Shown here piece by piece: positions 9,458-18,588 of a DNA stretch of 64,000 nt; the stretch's first letter is position 1; each line of letters begins with the position of its first letter. The position numbers were made by a program, and so were the translations under genes. This stretch comes from Saprospiraceae bacterium (GTDB lineage Bacteria; Bacteroidota; Bacteroidia; Chitinophagales; Saprospiraceae). The notes beneath the pieces were generated by a model. It searched no databases. It was given only the letters and a program-made list of their open reading frames with translations, and was not told the origin of the DNA. The stretch spans positions 62,001 to 126,000 of the forward strand of contig JALWRC010000064.1 of NCBI GenBank assembly GCA_027080725.1, in the 5' to 3' direction.

Positions 9458-10342
9458 ATGAATATAGCTATATTGTCAAGAAGCGGGTCGCTTTATTCCA
9501 CATCGAGTTTAGTGAGAGCCGCAATGAAAAGACAGCACCACGTTCGAATAATAGATCACACCTATTGCGACCTCTACATTACAAAAAACACTTATGAAGT
9601 GTACTATTTTGACAAGAAGATTTTAAATATCAATGCTGTAATACCTAGGATTGGTGCTTCGGTCACCCATTACGGGGCGGCTATTATCCGGCAGTTCGAA
9701 TTACAAAAAGTATATAGCGTATTATCCTCCAATGCATTGATGATGTCGCGGGACAAATTGGTGACCTTACAGATTTTAGCCGCTAATGGGATAGATGTTC
9801 CGAGGACACTTCTGGCCTCTCACGTGCAGAGTTTAGAGTTTTTGTACGACCGCTTGGGGACGACTAAAGCCGTCATAAAATTATTGGTGGGGACGCAGGG
9901 CATGGGGGTATTGCTGGCAGAGGATAAAACCAATTTATTCTCCATTAGCGAAGCACTTATACGAGTCGGTAAGTCCTTCATCGTTCAGGAGTTTATTAAG
10001 GAATCTAAAGGGCGCGACATCAGAGCCTTTGTCGTAGGAGATAAGGTGGTCGCCTCTATGGAGCGAATGGCCGTGGAAGGAGAGTTTCGCTCCAATATCC
10101 ATTTAGGTGCCACCTCCCGTCCGGTAAAATTGACAGAAGAAGAGCGAAGGATTGCTTTAAAATGTACCCAAATTTTAGGACTTAAAGTGGCCGGTGTAGA
10201 TATTTTACGCTCCAATAGGGGACCACTTGTACTGGAAGTCAATGCTTCTCCCGGATTAGAGGGGATAGAGACCACGACGGGCATTGATGTGGCGGGTGAA
10301 ATAATAGCATTTATTGAGCGAGATATCAAAAGCTTGAGATAG
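9458..10342 (+). CDS. rimK: RimK-family ATP-grasp glutamate ligase
   Basis: 294 residues, close to E. coli RimK. An N-terminal pre-ATP-grasp part (MNIAILSRSGSLYSTSSLVRAA) is followed by the ATP-grasp fold with GTQGMGVLLAED and the magnesium/ATP-binding end LVLEVNASPGLEGIE. RimK adds glutamates to the C-terminus of ribosomal protein S6; relatives ligate glutamate to other acceptors. The next gene, 33 bases downstream, is an aspartoacylase/succinylglutamate desuccinylase-like metalloenzyme, a pairing often seen with rimK. The start ATG 9458 is preceded by GAGAAGAG. Confidence 0.92.
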   Translation: MNIAILSRSGSLYSTSSLVRAAMKRQHHVRIIDHTYCDLYITKNTYEVYYFDKKILNINAVIPRIGASVTHYGAAIIRQFELQKVYSVLSSNALMMSRDKLVTLQILAANGIDVPRTLLASHVQSLEFLYDRLGTTKAVIKLLVGTQGMGVLLAEDKTNLFSISEALIRVGKSFIVQEFIKESKGRDIRAFVVGDKVVASMERMAVEGEFRSNIHLGATSRPVKLTEEERRIALKCTQILGLKVAGVDILRSNRGPLVLEVNASPGLEGIETTTGIDVAGEIIAFIERDIKSLR

Positions 10343-10375
10343 AAAAGATTTTGGCCATTTCAAATAAAATAGAGC

Positions 10376-11323
10376 ATGATACTATTTGATGAAGAGTTTG
10401 TAGAGAGAAAGCATAAAGTATTCCATACTGAAATAGGAGATCTGCCTTCAGGGACAAAGATTCCTTTGATCTCACATGTGTTTCATTCGGGTACTGATGG
10501 CCCTGTTGTTGCACTGATCGGAGGCCTTCACGGTGATGAAATTAATGGAGTGGAAGTGCTGCGACAGATGCTTGTGGAAGGAAGTTTTAATGACTTGACA
10601 AGAGGCACTTTAATTGTTATCCCGTTACTCAACTTCTATGGATTTATTAATTTCTCCCGTGAAGTGATGAACGGCAAAGATGTCAATCGAAGCTTCCCGG
10701 GAAACTCTAAAGGTTCTCTTGCAAGTAAAGTCGCTCGCATGGTGACTACACAGGTAGTCCCTAAGTCCGACTTGATTATTGACCTGCATACCGGCGGGGC
10801 CTCACGATACAATTTTCCTCAAATCAGATATACAAAGGGCGACACCAAATCCCGGGCTTTTGCAGAGATTTTTGCCCCTCCTGTTATCTTGGATAGAAAT
10901 GTCATTGCCGGTTCTCTCAGGTCAGTTTCAGATCGTTATGGGGTCCCGACCTTAGTCTATGAAGCCGGAGAGTCCAAACGATGGTGTGGGTATTCGATAA
11001 GAATCGGGAAAGAGGGAATCTTGAGGGTGCTGCACCATATGCAAATGATCCACACCGATATGCGTCCTGTCAGACATAGAGTTCACCATTTCACTAAGAC
11101 AAAATGGCTTAGAGCAGAGGACTCCGGATTGTACACTTGGACGAAATCCTCCGGACAATATGTTGTAGCAGGAGAACCACTTGGATTTATCGGATCGCCT
11201 TCCGGTGAGGAGTATCGCAGAGTAATCGCCACTTTTGACGGATTTATAATTGGCCACAATAATGCAGCTGTTGTCAATACAGGCGATGCCCTGTTTCATG
11301 TTGGGATGTTAGAACAAGAGTAG
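10376..11323 (+). CDS. Succinylglutamate desuccinylase/aspartoacylase-family zinc hydrolase
   Basis: 315 residues. The zinc site is visible: GGLHGDEINGVEV gives His52 and Glu55, and DLHTGG gives His138; NGKDVNRSFPG (99-109) supplies the conserved Asn-Arg substrate-binding pair of the M14-like fold. The C-terminal ~75 residues form a beta-rich lid (SGLYTWTKSSGQYVVAGEPLG) resembling a biotinyl-like hammerhead. It lies 33 bases after rimK in the same direction, so it probably acts on the same glutamylated product or supplies the ligase. The true substrate is not known. Confidence 0.88.
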   Translation: MILFDEEFVERKHKVFHTEIGDLPSGTKIPLISHVFHSGTDGPVVALIGGLHGDEINGVEVLRQMLVEGSFNDLTRGTLIVIPLLNFYGFINFSREVMNGKDVNRSFPGNSKGSLASKVARMVTTQVVPKSDLIIDLHTGGASRYNFPQIRYTKGDTKSRAFAEIFAPPVILDRNVIAGSLRSVSDRYGVPTLVYEAGESKRWCGYSIRIGKEGILRVLHHMQMIHTDMRPVRHRVHHFTKTKWLRAEDSGLYTWTKSSGQYVVAGEPLGFIGSPSGEEYRRVIATFDGFIIGHNNAAVVNTGDALFHVGMLEQE

Positions 11324-11364
11324 AAATCTTATTAATGTAAACCGATTAGTTATCAACTTTTAAC

Positions 11365-11372
11365 TACTTTTG
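11365..11372 (+). promoter_or_regulatory. Candidate -7 box, possibly giving a leaderless mRNA
   Basis: TACTTTTG fits TAnnTTTG and ends five bases before the ATG at 11377. If used, the transcript would begin at or next to the start codon. No -33 element is obvious, so it may be chance. Confidence 0.25.
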
Positions 11373-11376
11373 CGAT

Positions 11377-12105
11377 ATGTGTGTACTTCGTTTACATAAA
11401 TTTAATGCCTTTGCCATATTGGTTGCAATAACTTTTCTTTTATTGTACTCTTGTTTGAATCAAAGTCCGGGAAACTTTGACAAATATCCCACTAAAACAG
11501 ATGAATGGCCGAGTGATAGCCTTGACGAAAATTTAGTGGGTGACATTATTCGTGCAAAACCTGAAGAACGGCATATTTGGCAAAAACCTGAGAGAGTTTT
11601 GAATAAACTGGGAGATCTCAGAGGGAAAGTTGTAGCTGATATCGGCGCTGGAACCGGTTATTTCTCCTTTCGCTTCTTACCTATTGCCCGTAAGGTGATA
11701 GCCGTTGATGTCGATCCTCAGATGATTCGTTTAATGAACTTACATAAGCGCACCTTAACAGATAGTCTCAGGTCAAAATTTGAGACGCGATTATCTGAAT
11801 TTAAGGACCCGCTATTAGCTGATCAGGAAGTGGATATTCTTTTTATGGCCAATGTGTACCCTTACATCAAGGAATACGCTCGTCCATATTTGAAGCATCT
11901 TAAAAAAGCTCTGCGCAAAGGGGGCTCCTTAATGATTGTAGATTTCAAAAAACGACACACCCCAATTGGACCTCCTTTGAAGTTGCGTATTCCTATTGGA
12001 GATGTGGAAGATGATTTGATAAGCACAGGTTTTGAGATTGAAGAATCCGATGACAGAACCCTCCAATACCAATACATTATCATTGCGCATCCAAAAGAGG
12101 AGTAG
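11377..12105 (+). CDS. Lipoprotein class I SAM-dependent methyltransferase
   Basis: 242 residues. A basic-hydrophobic N-terminus ends in a lipobox (FLLLYSC, Cys26), so the protein is predicted to be exported and lipid-anchored. The rest is a Rossmann methyltransferase: motif I VADIGAGTGYF (86-96), acidic loop VIAVDVDPQMI, and later ILFMANVYPYI and a GGSLMIVDFKK strand. The substrate is unknown. A SAM enzyme outside the cytoplasm is puzzling because SAM is cytoplasmic. Only one plausible ATG exists. The GNAT gene follows after two bases, so they form an operon. Confidence 0.8.
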   Translation: MCVLRLHKFNAFAILVAITFLLLYSCLNQSPGNFDKYPTKTDEWPSDSLDENLVGDIIRAKPEERHIWQKPERVLNKLGDLRGKVVADIGAGTGYFSFRFLPIARKVIAVDVDPQMIRLMNLHKRTLTDSLRSKFETRLSEFKDPLLADQEVDILFMANVYPYIKEYARPYLKHLKKALRKGGSLMIVDFKKRHTPIGPPLKLRIPIGDVEDDLISTGFEIEESDDRTLQYQYIIIAHPKEE

Positions 12106-12107
12106 CT

Positions 12108-12566
12108 ATGGTAACTGCTCTTTTTCATCCTCAAATCCTAATTGTTCCCTTTGGTTCCGTCTTATACGATGAGGCGGTGGAGCTTCGCAATAGAGTACTA
12201 CGGGTACCTCTAAACCTCCAGTTCACTTCCCCCCAATTATCTAAAGAGTGGAAGCACTATCATTTTGTTTATTTGGACCAGATCTCGATGAAGGTGATAG
12301 GGGTGCTGGTAATGGCACCTGTCGACTCTGCCACCGTCAAAATGCGCCAGGTAGCCGTTGACCCGTTTTGTCAAGGACAGGGAATTGGGCGTGCCATGGT
12401 TGTGTTTGCTGAAAATTGGGCCCGGATCAACGGATTTGACCGAATCAAGCTTTCCGCCAGAAAACAGGCCGTGCCCTTCTATTCTAAAATGGGTTATAAG
12501 ACTCATGGTGAGGAGTATCTCGAGGTGGGAATCCCACATAGGGATATGTATAAAAACTTGATTTAG
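12108..12566 (+). CDS. GNAT-family N-acetyltransferase
   Basis: 152 residues. The acetyl-CoA loop QVAVDPFCQGQGIG (81-94) and the following helix GRAMVVFAENWA, plus the late strand ARKQAVPFYSKMGY, define a GNAT fold of the ElaA/PhnO-like small type. It starts two bases after the methyltransferase stop with AAAAGAGGAG upstream, so it is translated from the same mRNA. Substrate unknown. Confidence 0.85.
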   Translation: MVTALFHPQILIVPFGSVLYDEAVELRNRVLRVPLNLQFTSPQLSKEWKHYHFVYLDQISMKVIGVLVMAPVDSATVKMRQVAVDPFCQGQGIGRAMVVFAENWARINGFDRIKLSARKQAVPFYSKMGYKTHGEEYLEVGIPHRDMYKNLI

Positions 12567-12660
12567 GTTCCTTCCCCACTTCCTCAGAACCTCTCAGTCA
12601 TAGTACAGATTTCTCTTCACCCACTAAATGGATAGTAGTTATATATATATATTATTGTGT

Positions 12661-12668
12661 TACCTTTG
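12661..12668 (+). promoter_or_regulatory. Candidate -7 box upstream of the TonB receptor
   Basis: TACCTTTG fits TAnnTTTG; it follows an unusually AT-rich alternating stretch (TATATATATATA, from about 12640). It would give a leader of about 170 bases for the receptor operon at 12840. The intergenic region 12567-12839 otherwise holds one copy of the repeated 11-base word and no gene. Confidence 0.35.
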
Positions 12669-12715
12669 TGTCGCAAATTGACAGTGCTGACTCGAGATGC
12701 CCCGGTATCTTAATG

Positions 12716-12726
12716 TATGAAATGGT
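12716..12726 (+). repeat. Exact copy of the TATGAAATGGT word
   Basis: Exact 11-base match in the gap between the GNAT gene and the TonB receptor gene. Confidence 0.7.
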
Positions 12727-12839
12727 GAAACAATTACTTTTAAGGGTGGGCGGAGTGTGCGAATAAAATTTGCACTATTTATCATCGCTTTGTCGGAAGT
12801 AGTACAAATTAGCGGACAATAGCTTATAAAATATTTACG

Positions 12840-15593
12840 ATGTTCAAGACCATCTCACTATCTTTATCAATATTTATTGGTGTATCCCTCAGCCTTTTTG
12901 GGCAGACCTTTGAAGGTCATGTTCTGGACATCCAAACAGGCGACGCATTAGAAGGAGTCAATATATTTAGCCAAGCCGGCATACGTTTGGGTAGTTCTGA
13001 TATGTCGGGGGCGTTTAGCATTCCTTTGGAGGAGAGTATGCCTTTGGTTACCTTCAAAAAATCCGGGTACGAGGACAATGTTACAAACATTCGTGTATTG
13101 GATGCCACCGAGGCCTTGGATTACAAGGTTTATATGATACCGGTGACTGCAACGGAGGATGTGTCGGAAATCCCGATAATAGATGTTGAAGACAATGATT
13201 TCGAAAATGAACAGGAACAGGAGGTCTCCTCTTTGCTAACCGCCTCCAGAGATCCATTTATATCGACTGCCGCTTACAATTGGGGCCCGCTTCGATTTAG
13301 AATTCGTGGTTACAATAGTGAAGATAACGAAGTGTATATCAATGGCGCCCGAATGGGTGATATGGAAACGCGCCGGATTTATTGGGGGCAATGGGGAGGC
13401 CTTAATGATGCCACGCGCAACAGATATTCGGTGGTAGGGCTCGGCGTAATGGACTATGCCATCGGTGGCCCGGGAGGAGTCACCTGGATGGATATGCGCG
13501 CTTCCGCCCAACGAAAGCAAACGCGTTTTTCATATAGCCTATCTAACCGCTCATACACCCAACGTTTGATGGCTACCTATACTACAGGTATGCTGCCATC
13601 TGGATGGGCATTTGCTTTTTCAGGATCACGGAGATGGGCTCAAGAGGGTTACCTTCCCGGTAGTTTCTACGACGCATGGGGCTATTATGGAGCAGCAGAA
13701 AAACGATTCAACAAACACCATAGTTTGAACTTTATTTATTTTGGCGCTCCGGGCCGGAGGGGAAAAGCAGGCGCTGGGACAAGAGAGATGTATGAAATCG
13801 CCGGCACGCATTATTACAACCCCTATTGGGGGTATCAAGTGGACAAAAAGCGGAACTCGAGAATCGCCCATGCCCACATCCCCGTTTCTATCCTACAACA
13901 TCGTTGGACAATTTCCGATAGAATACAACTCAATTCTACCATTTCATACCAGGCAGGGGAGAATGGAAGCACCGGTATAAATTGGGCAGATGCCCCAGAC
14001 CCAAGAGCCGATTATTATCAAAAATGGCCTTCCTACTTCACCAAAGAATCTACAAAGAATCAATTGACAGACTGGTTGTCTCAGGATGAGCGCAATAGGC
14101 AAGTCCAATGGGATTTGTTTTATCAAATCAATAGAAACAATCTGACATCGATTGAAAACGCGAATGGTGAGGGCACTACTGTTGTCGGGAATAGGTCTTT
14201 GTATATCGTACAAGATCGTCGCTATGATTATAAGCAACTCCAAGGAAGATCCACCCTACACATGCAGATGACCGATCGACTTAACACCACATTTGGGGTG
14301 GGGTATACCGGTTATGAAAAACATAATTTTAACCTGGTGGATGATCTGTTGGGGGGAGAGTTTTGGTATGACATCAACAAATACGAGACGGATTACACCA
14401 AACAACAGTATAACTTGGAGCAACCGAATCGGGTAGCGTATATCGGAGATACCATCGGGTATAACTATACCGCCAATATTAGAGAATGGGAAGCTTGGGG
14501 ACAGGGTGTTTATACGTTGCCTCGATTGGATATGTTTTTATCAGCAAAGGTCTTTGGCACAAGTTATTGGCGCAAAGGATTATGGAAAAACGGGTTTTTC
14601 CCCGAGCGTTCTAAAGGGCTTTCCGGCAAAAAGACTTTTCTTAATTATACGATCAAGGGTGGGCTAACCTTCAAGTTGTCCGGCAAACAATACCTGGTCG
14701 CCAATGCGATGAGCGCTACGCGTCCCCCTTCGCTCTTTAATGCATTAATCTCACCGAGAACCAGAAATGACTTTGTGGACAGCTTGCCTAGTGAGTCCAT
14801 CTTCTCCGGAGAGTTTTCGTGGATTTATAATAGCCCGGAGTGGAAGGGGCGCTTGACTTTCTACCACACACAGTTTAAGCACGGCATCAACCATCGTTCT
14901 GCTTTTTTCGATAGCGATAATGCCCTTGGCTTAGAGGAAGGCGAGTTTGGCAACATATTGTTGTCCAATATAGACCGGGTGCATCAAGGGGTAGAGGCTG
15001 CATGGCAGGTCGAACTGGGAAGAGGATTCCAATTTGGATTAACAGGAGCTTTCGGTATGTATCGATACACCAGCAGAATGAGATTTGAGATTGTACCGGA
15101 TGATTCGGATCAGCCACTCCTTCTGGACAATACCATTTATTCTAAAAACTTCCGGCTAAGTGGTACTCCCGAGCAAGCCTATGCGGCAGAGATTCGCTAC
15201 TCTTCAAAGCGTTATTGGTTTGCCGCTTTCAAAGTAAATTATCTCGGCCCTAGATATTTGGATTTTTACCCGTATCGCAGGACAGCAGATTTCACCAAAG
15301 GACTGCTAAAGGAAGACCCTTTCTTCAAGCAGATAACTCAGCAGGAACAAGTGCCGGGCGCATTCACTTTGGACTTCTTCGGTGGAAAGTCCTTTAAGTT
15401 TCAACATCACTTTATTTATTTGACACTCGGGGTGAACAATTTGTTGAACAATACCAATATCATAACTGGAGGATATGAACAGTACCGGGTCAGAAGTCTA
15501 CGCAACGGATATCCTGATTTGAGCATCTTCCCAAATAAGTACTATTATTCTTACGGTTTAAACTACTTTTTAAACTTGAGCTTGCGACTTTAA
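12840..15593 (+). CDS. TonB-dependent outer-membrane receptor
   Basis: 917 residues. A signal peptide (to about residue 22, LSLFGQ) is followed by a carboxypeptidase-regulatory-like beta-sandwich (23-105: FEGHVLDIQTGDALEGVNIF, GAFSIPL), a plug region with RIRGYNSEDNEVYINGARM, and a long beta-barrel ending in the hydrophobic strand YFLNLSLRL. The CarboxypepD-reg extension is typical of Bacteroidota receptors of the SusC-like or siderophore class. The next gene, a DUF5689 lipoprotein, starts 31 bases after the stop, so the two likely act together at the cell surface. The imported substrate cannot be inferred. Confidence 0.9.
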   Translation: MFKTISLSLSIFIGVSLSLFGQTFEGHVLDIQTGDALEGVNIFSQAGIRLGSSDMSGAFSIPLEESMPLVTFKKSGYEDNVTNIRVLDATEALDYKVYMIPVTATEDVSEIPIIDVEDNDFENEQEQEVSSLLTASRDPFISTAAYNWGPLRFRIRGYNSEDNEVYINGARMGDMETRRIYWGQWGGLNDATRNRYSVVGLGVMDYAIGGPGGVTWMDMRASAQRKQTRFSYSLSNRSYTQRLMATYTTGMLPSGWAFAFSGSRRWAQEGYLPGSFYDAWGYYGAAEKRFNKHHSLNFIYFGAPGRRGKAGAGTREMYEIAGTHYYNPYWGYQVDKKRNSRIAHAHIPVSILQHRWTISDRIQLNSTISYQAGENGSTGINWADAPDPRADYYQKWPSYFTKESTKNQLTDWLSQDERNRQVQWDLFYQINRNNLTSIENANGEGTTVVGNRSLYIVQDRRYDYKQLQGRSTLHMQMTDRLNTTFGVGYTGYEKHNFNLVDDLLGGEFWYDINKYETDYTKQQYNLEQPNRVAYIGDTIGYNYTANIREWEAWGQGVYTLPRLDMFLSAKVFGTSYWRKGLWKNGFFPERSKGLSGKKTFLNYTIKGGLTFKLSGKQYLVANAMSATRPPSLFNALISPRTRNDFVDSLPSESIFSGEFSWIYNSPEWKGRLTFYHTQFKHGINHRSAFFDSDNALGLEEGEFGNILLSNIDRVHQGVEAAWQVELGRGFQFGLTGAFGMYRYTSRMRFEIVPDDSDQPLLLDNTIYSKNFRLSGTPEQAYAAEIRYSSKRYWFAAFKVNYLGPRYLDFYPYRRTADFTKGLLKEDPFFKQITQQEQVPGAFTLDFFGGKSFKFQHHFIYLTLGVNNLLNNTNIITGGYEQYRVRSLRNGYPDLSIFPNKYYYSYGLNYFLNLSLRL
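13938..13948 (-). repeat. Exact copy of the TATGAAATGGT word (13-base form)
   Basis: ACCATTTCATACC on the plus strand, inside the receptor gene where it reads Thr-Ile-Ser-Tyr. Confidence 0.7.
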
Positions 15594-15624
15594 ACCCAAC
15601 CATAAACTTCTTTAATTTGACCAA

Positions 15625-17562
15625 ATGAAAACAAACAAATCATATATCATGTCTTTCAAGATTTCACACATAGCGTTATTATTATTGGGCTTTCTCGTCT
15701 TTGGATGTATTGATGACACCTTTGACACGCCGCCCTCATTATCTGAGGAAGATTTATCGGCTACGATGACCATTAAGGACTTCAAAGCCTTAGGAAAAAC
15801 ACGTCAGAGCATCGAGATAACAGACGATGTCATACTCGGTGGCTTAGTGATATCCGACGACAAACCCGGCAATTTTTATAAGACCCTGGTAATACAAGAT
15901 GAAACCGGAGGTTTGCCCGTTTCTATCAATGCAACAGATTTGTACACCCTGTTTGAACGAGGCAGAAAAGTCTGGATTCGGGCAAAGGGATTGACGTTGA
16001 CGGACAACAATAACCAGTTTTATCTTGATCTCAAAGGAGATCGGATACCCGACAATCTGTACCGTCAATATATTATCCGTGGCAGCAAGGGAGTCCAACC
16101 GGCCCCTAAAACTAAAAAACTCTTAGAATTAAGGGACGATGATATTGGGACGTTGGTTACGGTACAGGATGTGGAATTCTCTATTAAGGATAAGTCTAAA
16201 AACTATGCCGATGCTACCGCTCCCGGCAATCGAACAGTGGAGGATTGTATTGGCAACTCCATCATTGTTCGCACGAGTAATTACTCAGATTTTGCAGATC
16301 TCCCACTTCCTAAGGGTAATGGGACCATCACCGGCGTATTGAGCAGGTATCGCAATGATCTCCAACTGGGGATTAGAGATACCGGGGATGTGGTATTGAA
16401 TAATCCTTCTTGCCTCGGGGGTGGGGGAGGAGACCTTACAAGGATGACGATAAAAGAGGTCCGAGCCTTGTTCTCAGGATCTTCAACCTCAGTACCCGCA
16501 GGAAAAAAGATTGAGGGCGTAGTGACTTCTGACAGAAACGCCGGCAACATACATTCGAAGAACATGGTGGTTCAAGATGAGACTGGGGGTATTGCCATCC
16601 GGTTTACACGAGACCATCGCTTCAACTTGAATGACAAGGTTGAACTGGATATCTCTGGTCTTACCCTAAGTGAGTATCAAGGTCTTTTGCAGATTAGTAA
16701 TGTGCCAACGGATAATGCCCAAACTAAAGGAACAGGAAGTGTTGTACCAAAAGAAATCACAGTAGCAGAGATCTTAAATTCCTTTGAGCTTTACGAAAGT
16801 ACTTTGGTGCGGCTTAAGGACGTTGAGTTTTCAGGCGCCTCTACATTTGGAGGAGGGCCAAAGGTCAAGGACAATACAGGAGAGATCGTCCTTTTTACTC
16901 GAAATCAAGCCACTTTTGCCAATGAGTCCGTCCCGGCAAATGCGATGTCTCTCAATGCTATCGTCACCCAAGGAGGGAGTAGTAAAACCATGCAGCTCAG
17001 CTTAAGAAATCTAAACGACATTGACGGTTCCGGAGGAGGAGGCACTGGAGGAGGTACCGATACCTTGTCAGCCTTTACAGAGGACTTTGAGTCTATGCCG
17101 GACGGTGTAGACATTAATAGCAACGGTTGGAAATCATTCATTATTGAGGGAGAGCGTAACTGGAGAGTTAAACTGTATAAAGGTTCTAAATACGCACAAG
17201 CGACTGCATTTAAGGATAAAGCCTCAAACATGGAAACCATGTTAATTACGCCTCCCATGAAATTGGACAAGCCGAAGAAATTTGCTTTTCAGTCAGCCAA
17301 AGCATATTGGGATCATGATGGTTTGAGCGTGTGGATATCTACTGATTTTGACGGAGCCAACCCCGGTAACGCAACCTGGAAAGAGCTTAAGTGCACACTG
17401 GCTGCTGAAAGTGATGCCGATCATGCCTGGATAGATTCAGGTGACATTGACTTATCTGCCTATTCAGGTGTAGGGTATATTGCCTTCAAATATGTGGGAA
17501 GTGCCGCCAATAGCCAGACCGGTACATTCCGGATAGACAACGTCACTTTTGGAGATAAATAA
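15625..17562 (+). CDS. DUF5689 surface lipoprotein with choice-of-anchor J-like domain
   Basis: 645 residues. A lipoprotein signal ends in LVFGC (Cys about 28). Two related regions follow (about 45-265 and 270-480), each with the pattern 'ITDDVILGGLVISDDKPGNFYKTLVIQDETGGLPVSI' / 'IEGVVTSDRNAGNIHSKNMVVQDETGGIAIRF', i.e. tandem OB-like DUF5689 units, split by Gly-rich linkers. The C-terminal ~155 residues (FTEDFESMPDGVD ... GTFRIDNVTFG) resemble a choice-of-anchor J / carbohydrate-binding jelly roll. It is co-transcribed with the TonB receptor 31 bases upstream and probably serves as its surface partner. Function unproven. Either Met1 or the Met at codon 9 could be the start. Confidence 0.8.
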   Translation: MKTNKSYIMSFKISHIALLLLGFLVFGCIDDTFDTPPSLSEEDLSATMTIKDFKALGKTRQSIEITDDVILGGLVISDDKPGNFYKTLVIQDETGGLPVSINATDLYTLFERGRKVWIRAKGLTLTDNNNQFYLDLKGDRIPDNLYRQYIIRGSKGVQPAPKTKKLLELRDDDIGTLVTVQDVEFSIKDKSKNYADATAPGNRTVEDCIGNSIIVRTSNYSDFADLPLPKGNGTITGVLSRYRNDLQLGIRDTGDVVLNNPSCLGGGGGDLTRMTIKEVRALFSGSSTSVPAGKKIEGVVTSDRNAGNIHSKNMVVQDETGGIAIRFTRDHRFNLNDKVELDISGLTLSEYQGLLQISNVPTDNAQTKGTGSVVPKEITVAEILNSFELYESTLVRLKDVEFSGASTFGGGPKVKDNTGEIVLFTRNQATFANESVPANAMSLNAIVTQGGSSKTMQLSLRNLNDIDGSGGGGTGGGTDTLSAFTEDFESMPDGVDINSNGWKSFIIEGERNWRVKLYKGSKYAQATAFKDKASNMETMLITPPMKLDKPKKFAFQSAKAYWDHDGLSVWISTDFDGANPGNATWKELKCTLAAESDADHAWIDSGDIDLSAYSGVGYIAFKYVGSAANSQTGTFRIDNVTFGDK

Positions 17563-17608
17563 AGCGATTATTGCTGTCTATTCTAAGATGATTACTCTCA
17601 AATGTCGC

Positions 17609-18094
17609 TTAGAGCAGGTCTTCCGGGCCAAAGGCATTTGGAAGTAGCTCGCCGGCATCATTAAAATGCAAATATCCTGTTTCCTCACTTCCGCAAACGA
17701 TTTCAATAGGGGAGGACTGCCGCTTTTGCATTTCATAAATCACTTGCCGGCACGCACCACAGGGAGCTATGGGAAGTTTTGATTTAGAATTGGGGGCAAT
17801 GATAAATAACTTGTCAATAGTCTTTGACGGAAATTGTGTTTTGGCACTAAAAAGGGCAACCCTTTCGGCACACATGCTTAAAGGATAAGAAGCATTTTCT
17901 TGATTGGCGCCCAATACCACGGTACCATCATTTAACTCTAAAGCACAGCCAACAGGGAAATCCGAATATGGAGCATAGGCATTGTCCGCTACTGTATGTG
18001 CTTGTTGAGCGAGTTTTAACCAACCCGGTTCTAATGCTTTGATGAAATTCCCCATTTTAACTCTTAGTATTTCATAATAGAGTTCAAATATCAT
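17609..18094 (-). CDS. cdd: Cytidine deaminase
   Basis: 161 residues. Zinc-dependent deamination of cytidine and deoxycytidine to uridine in pyrimidine salvage. Zinc ligands and proton shuttle are in MCAERVA (Cys75, Glu77) and APCGACRQ (Cys112, Cys115); GANQENASYPLSMCAE is the substrate-binding stretch. The homotetrameric short type is expected. The ATG at 18094 is chosen because GGAAGGAG lies just upstream on the minus strand, although the family's usual N-terminus would fit the Met at codon 14 (18055). It is divergent from the rhodanese gene. Confidence 0.93.
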   Translation of the reverse strand: MIFELYYEILRVKMGNFIKALEPGWLKLAQQAHTVADNAYAPYSDFPVGCALELNDGTVVLGANQENASYPLSMCAERVALFSAKTQFPSKTIDKLFIIAPNSKSKLPIAPCGACRQVIYEMQKRQSSPIEIVCGSEETGYLHFNDAGELLPNAFGPEDLL

Positions 18095-18166
18095 ACCGTA
18101 CTCCTTCCGGATTGCGAATTAGTCTATAATGTGACTTCCTTCACATTAATTTACTATCATAACTAT

Positions 18167-18174
18167 TACTTTTG
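18167..18174 (+). promoter_or_regulatory. Candidate -7 box of the rhodanese gene
   Basis: TACTTTTG matches TAnnTTTG and would start a transcript about 25 bases before the ATG at 18207. The -33 element is not evident. Confidence 0.4.
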
Positions 18175-18206
18175 TCAATAAATTAAATTTCGTTTCACGT
18201 AAAATA

Positions 18207-18497
18207 ATGAATATGACAATAGAAGAAGCAATGAATCAAGGGACGCTTATTGACGTTCGTGAGCCTTTTGAATACCAAATGCAACATGCAGAAGGCGCTA
18301 TTAACATCCCATTAGGGCAAATCATGGCTAAAGCCGGTGAAATTAATAAAATGAAAAAACCCGTTCTCTTGTATTGCCAATCCGGCAATAGAAGCGGGCA
18401 GGCGGAAATGGTTTTGAGACAAAGCGGAGTAGAAGATGCCTACAACATTGGAGGCGTTTATGAAGTTATCCAATTGCAGAAATCCGTCAGGGTCTAA
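18207..18497 (+). CDS. Single-domain rhodanese-like sulfurtransferase
   Basis: 96 residues, one rhodanese domain with no signal peptide. LIDVREPFEYQMQHAEGAINIPLG is the N-terminal block and YCQSGNRSG the active loop, with Cys57 as the persulfide-carrying residue. Such stand-alone domains shuttle sulfane sulfur, but partners here are not adjacent. The gene is monocistronic: its own candidate promoter lies upstream and a strong terminator follows. Confidence 0.9.
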   Translation: MNMTIEEAMNQGTLIDVREPFEYQMQHAEGAINIPLGQIMAKAGEINKMKKPVLLYCQSGNRSGQAEMVLRQSGVEDAYNIGGVYEVIQLQKSVRV

Positions 18498-18520
18498 GGT
18501 AATAAATCTTCAATAAAAAG

Positions 18521-18555
18521 GAAGGAGCTAATGCCACAGCCCCTTCTTTTTTTTT
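18521..18555 (+). terminator. Rho-independent terminator after the rhodanese gene
   Basis: GAAGGAGCT (18521-18529) pairs with AGCCCCTTC (18538-18546) with a single mismatch around an 8-base loop, followed by nine T residues. It ends the plus-strand unit 24 bases after its stop. Confidence 0.75.
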
Positions 18556-18588
18556 CGTTCGGTGCACGTAAAAACAATGAATGCCAAC

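Noticed and set aside
12565-12592. AGGTTC / GAACCT inverted repeat after the GNAT gene
   Set aside because: Six-base stem with a 16-base loop and no T-run; not a convincing terminator.
18547-18555. Run of nine T as a phase-variable tract
   Set aside because: It is the tail of a terminator, outside any coding sequence.
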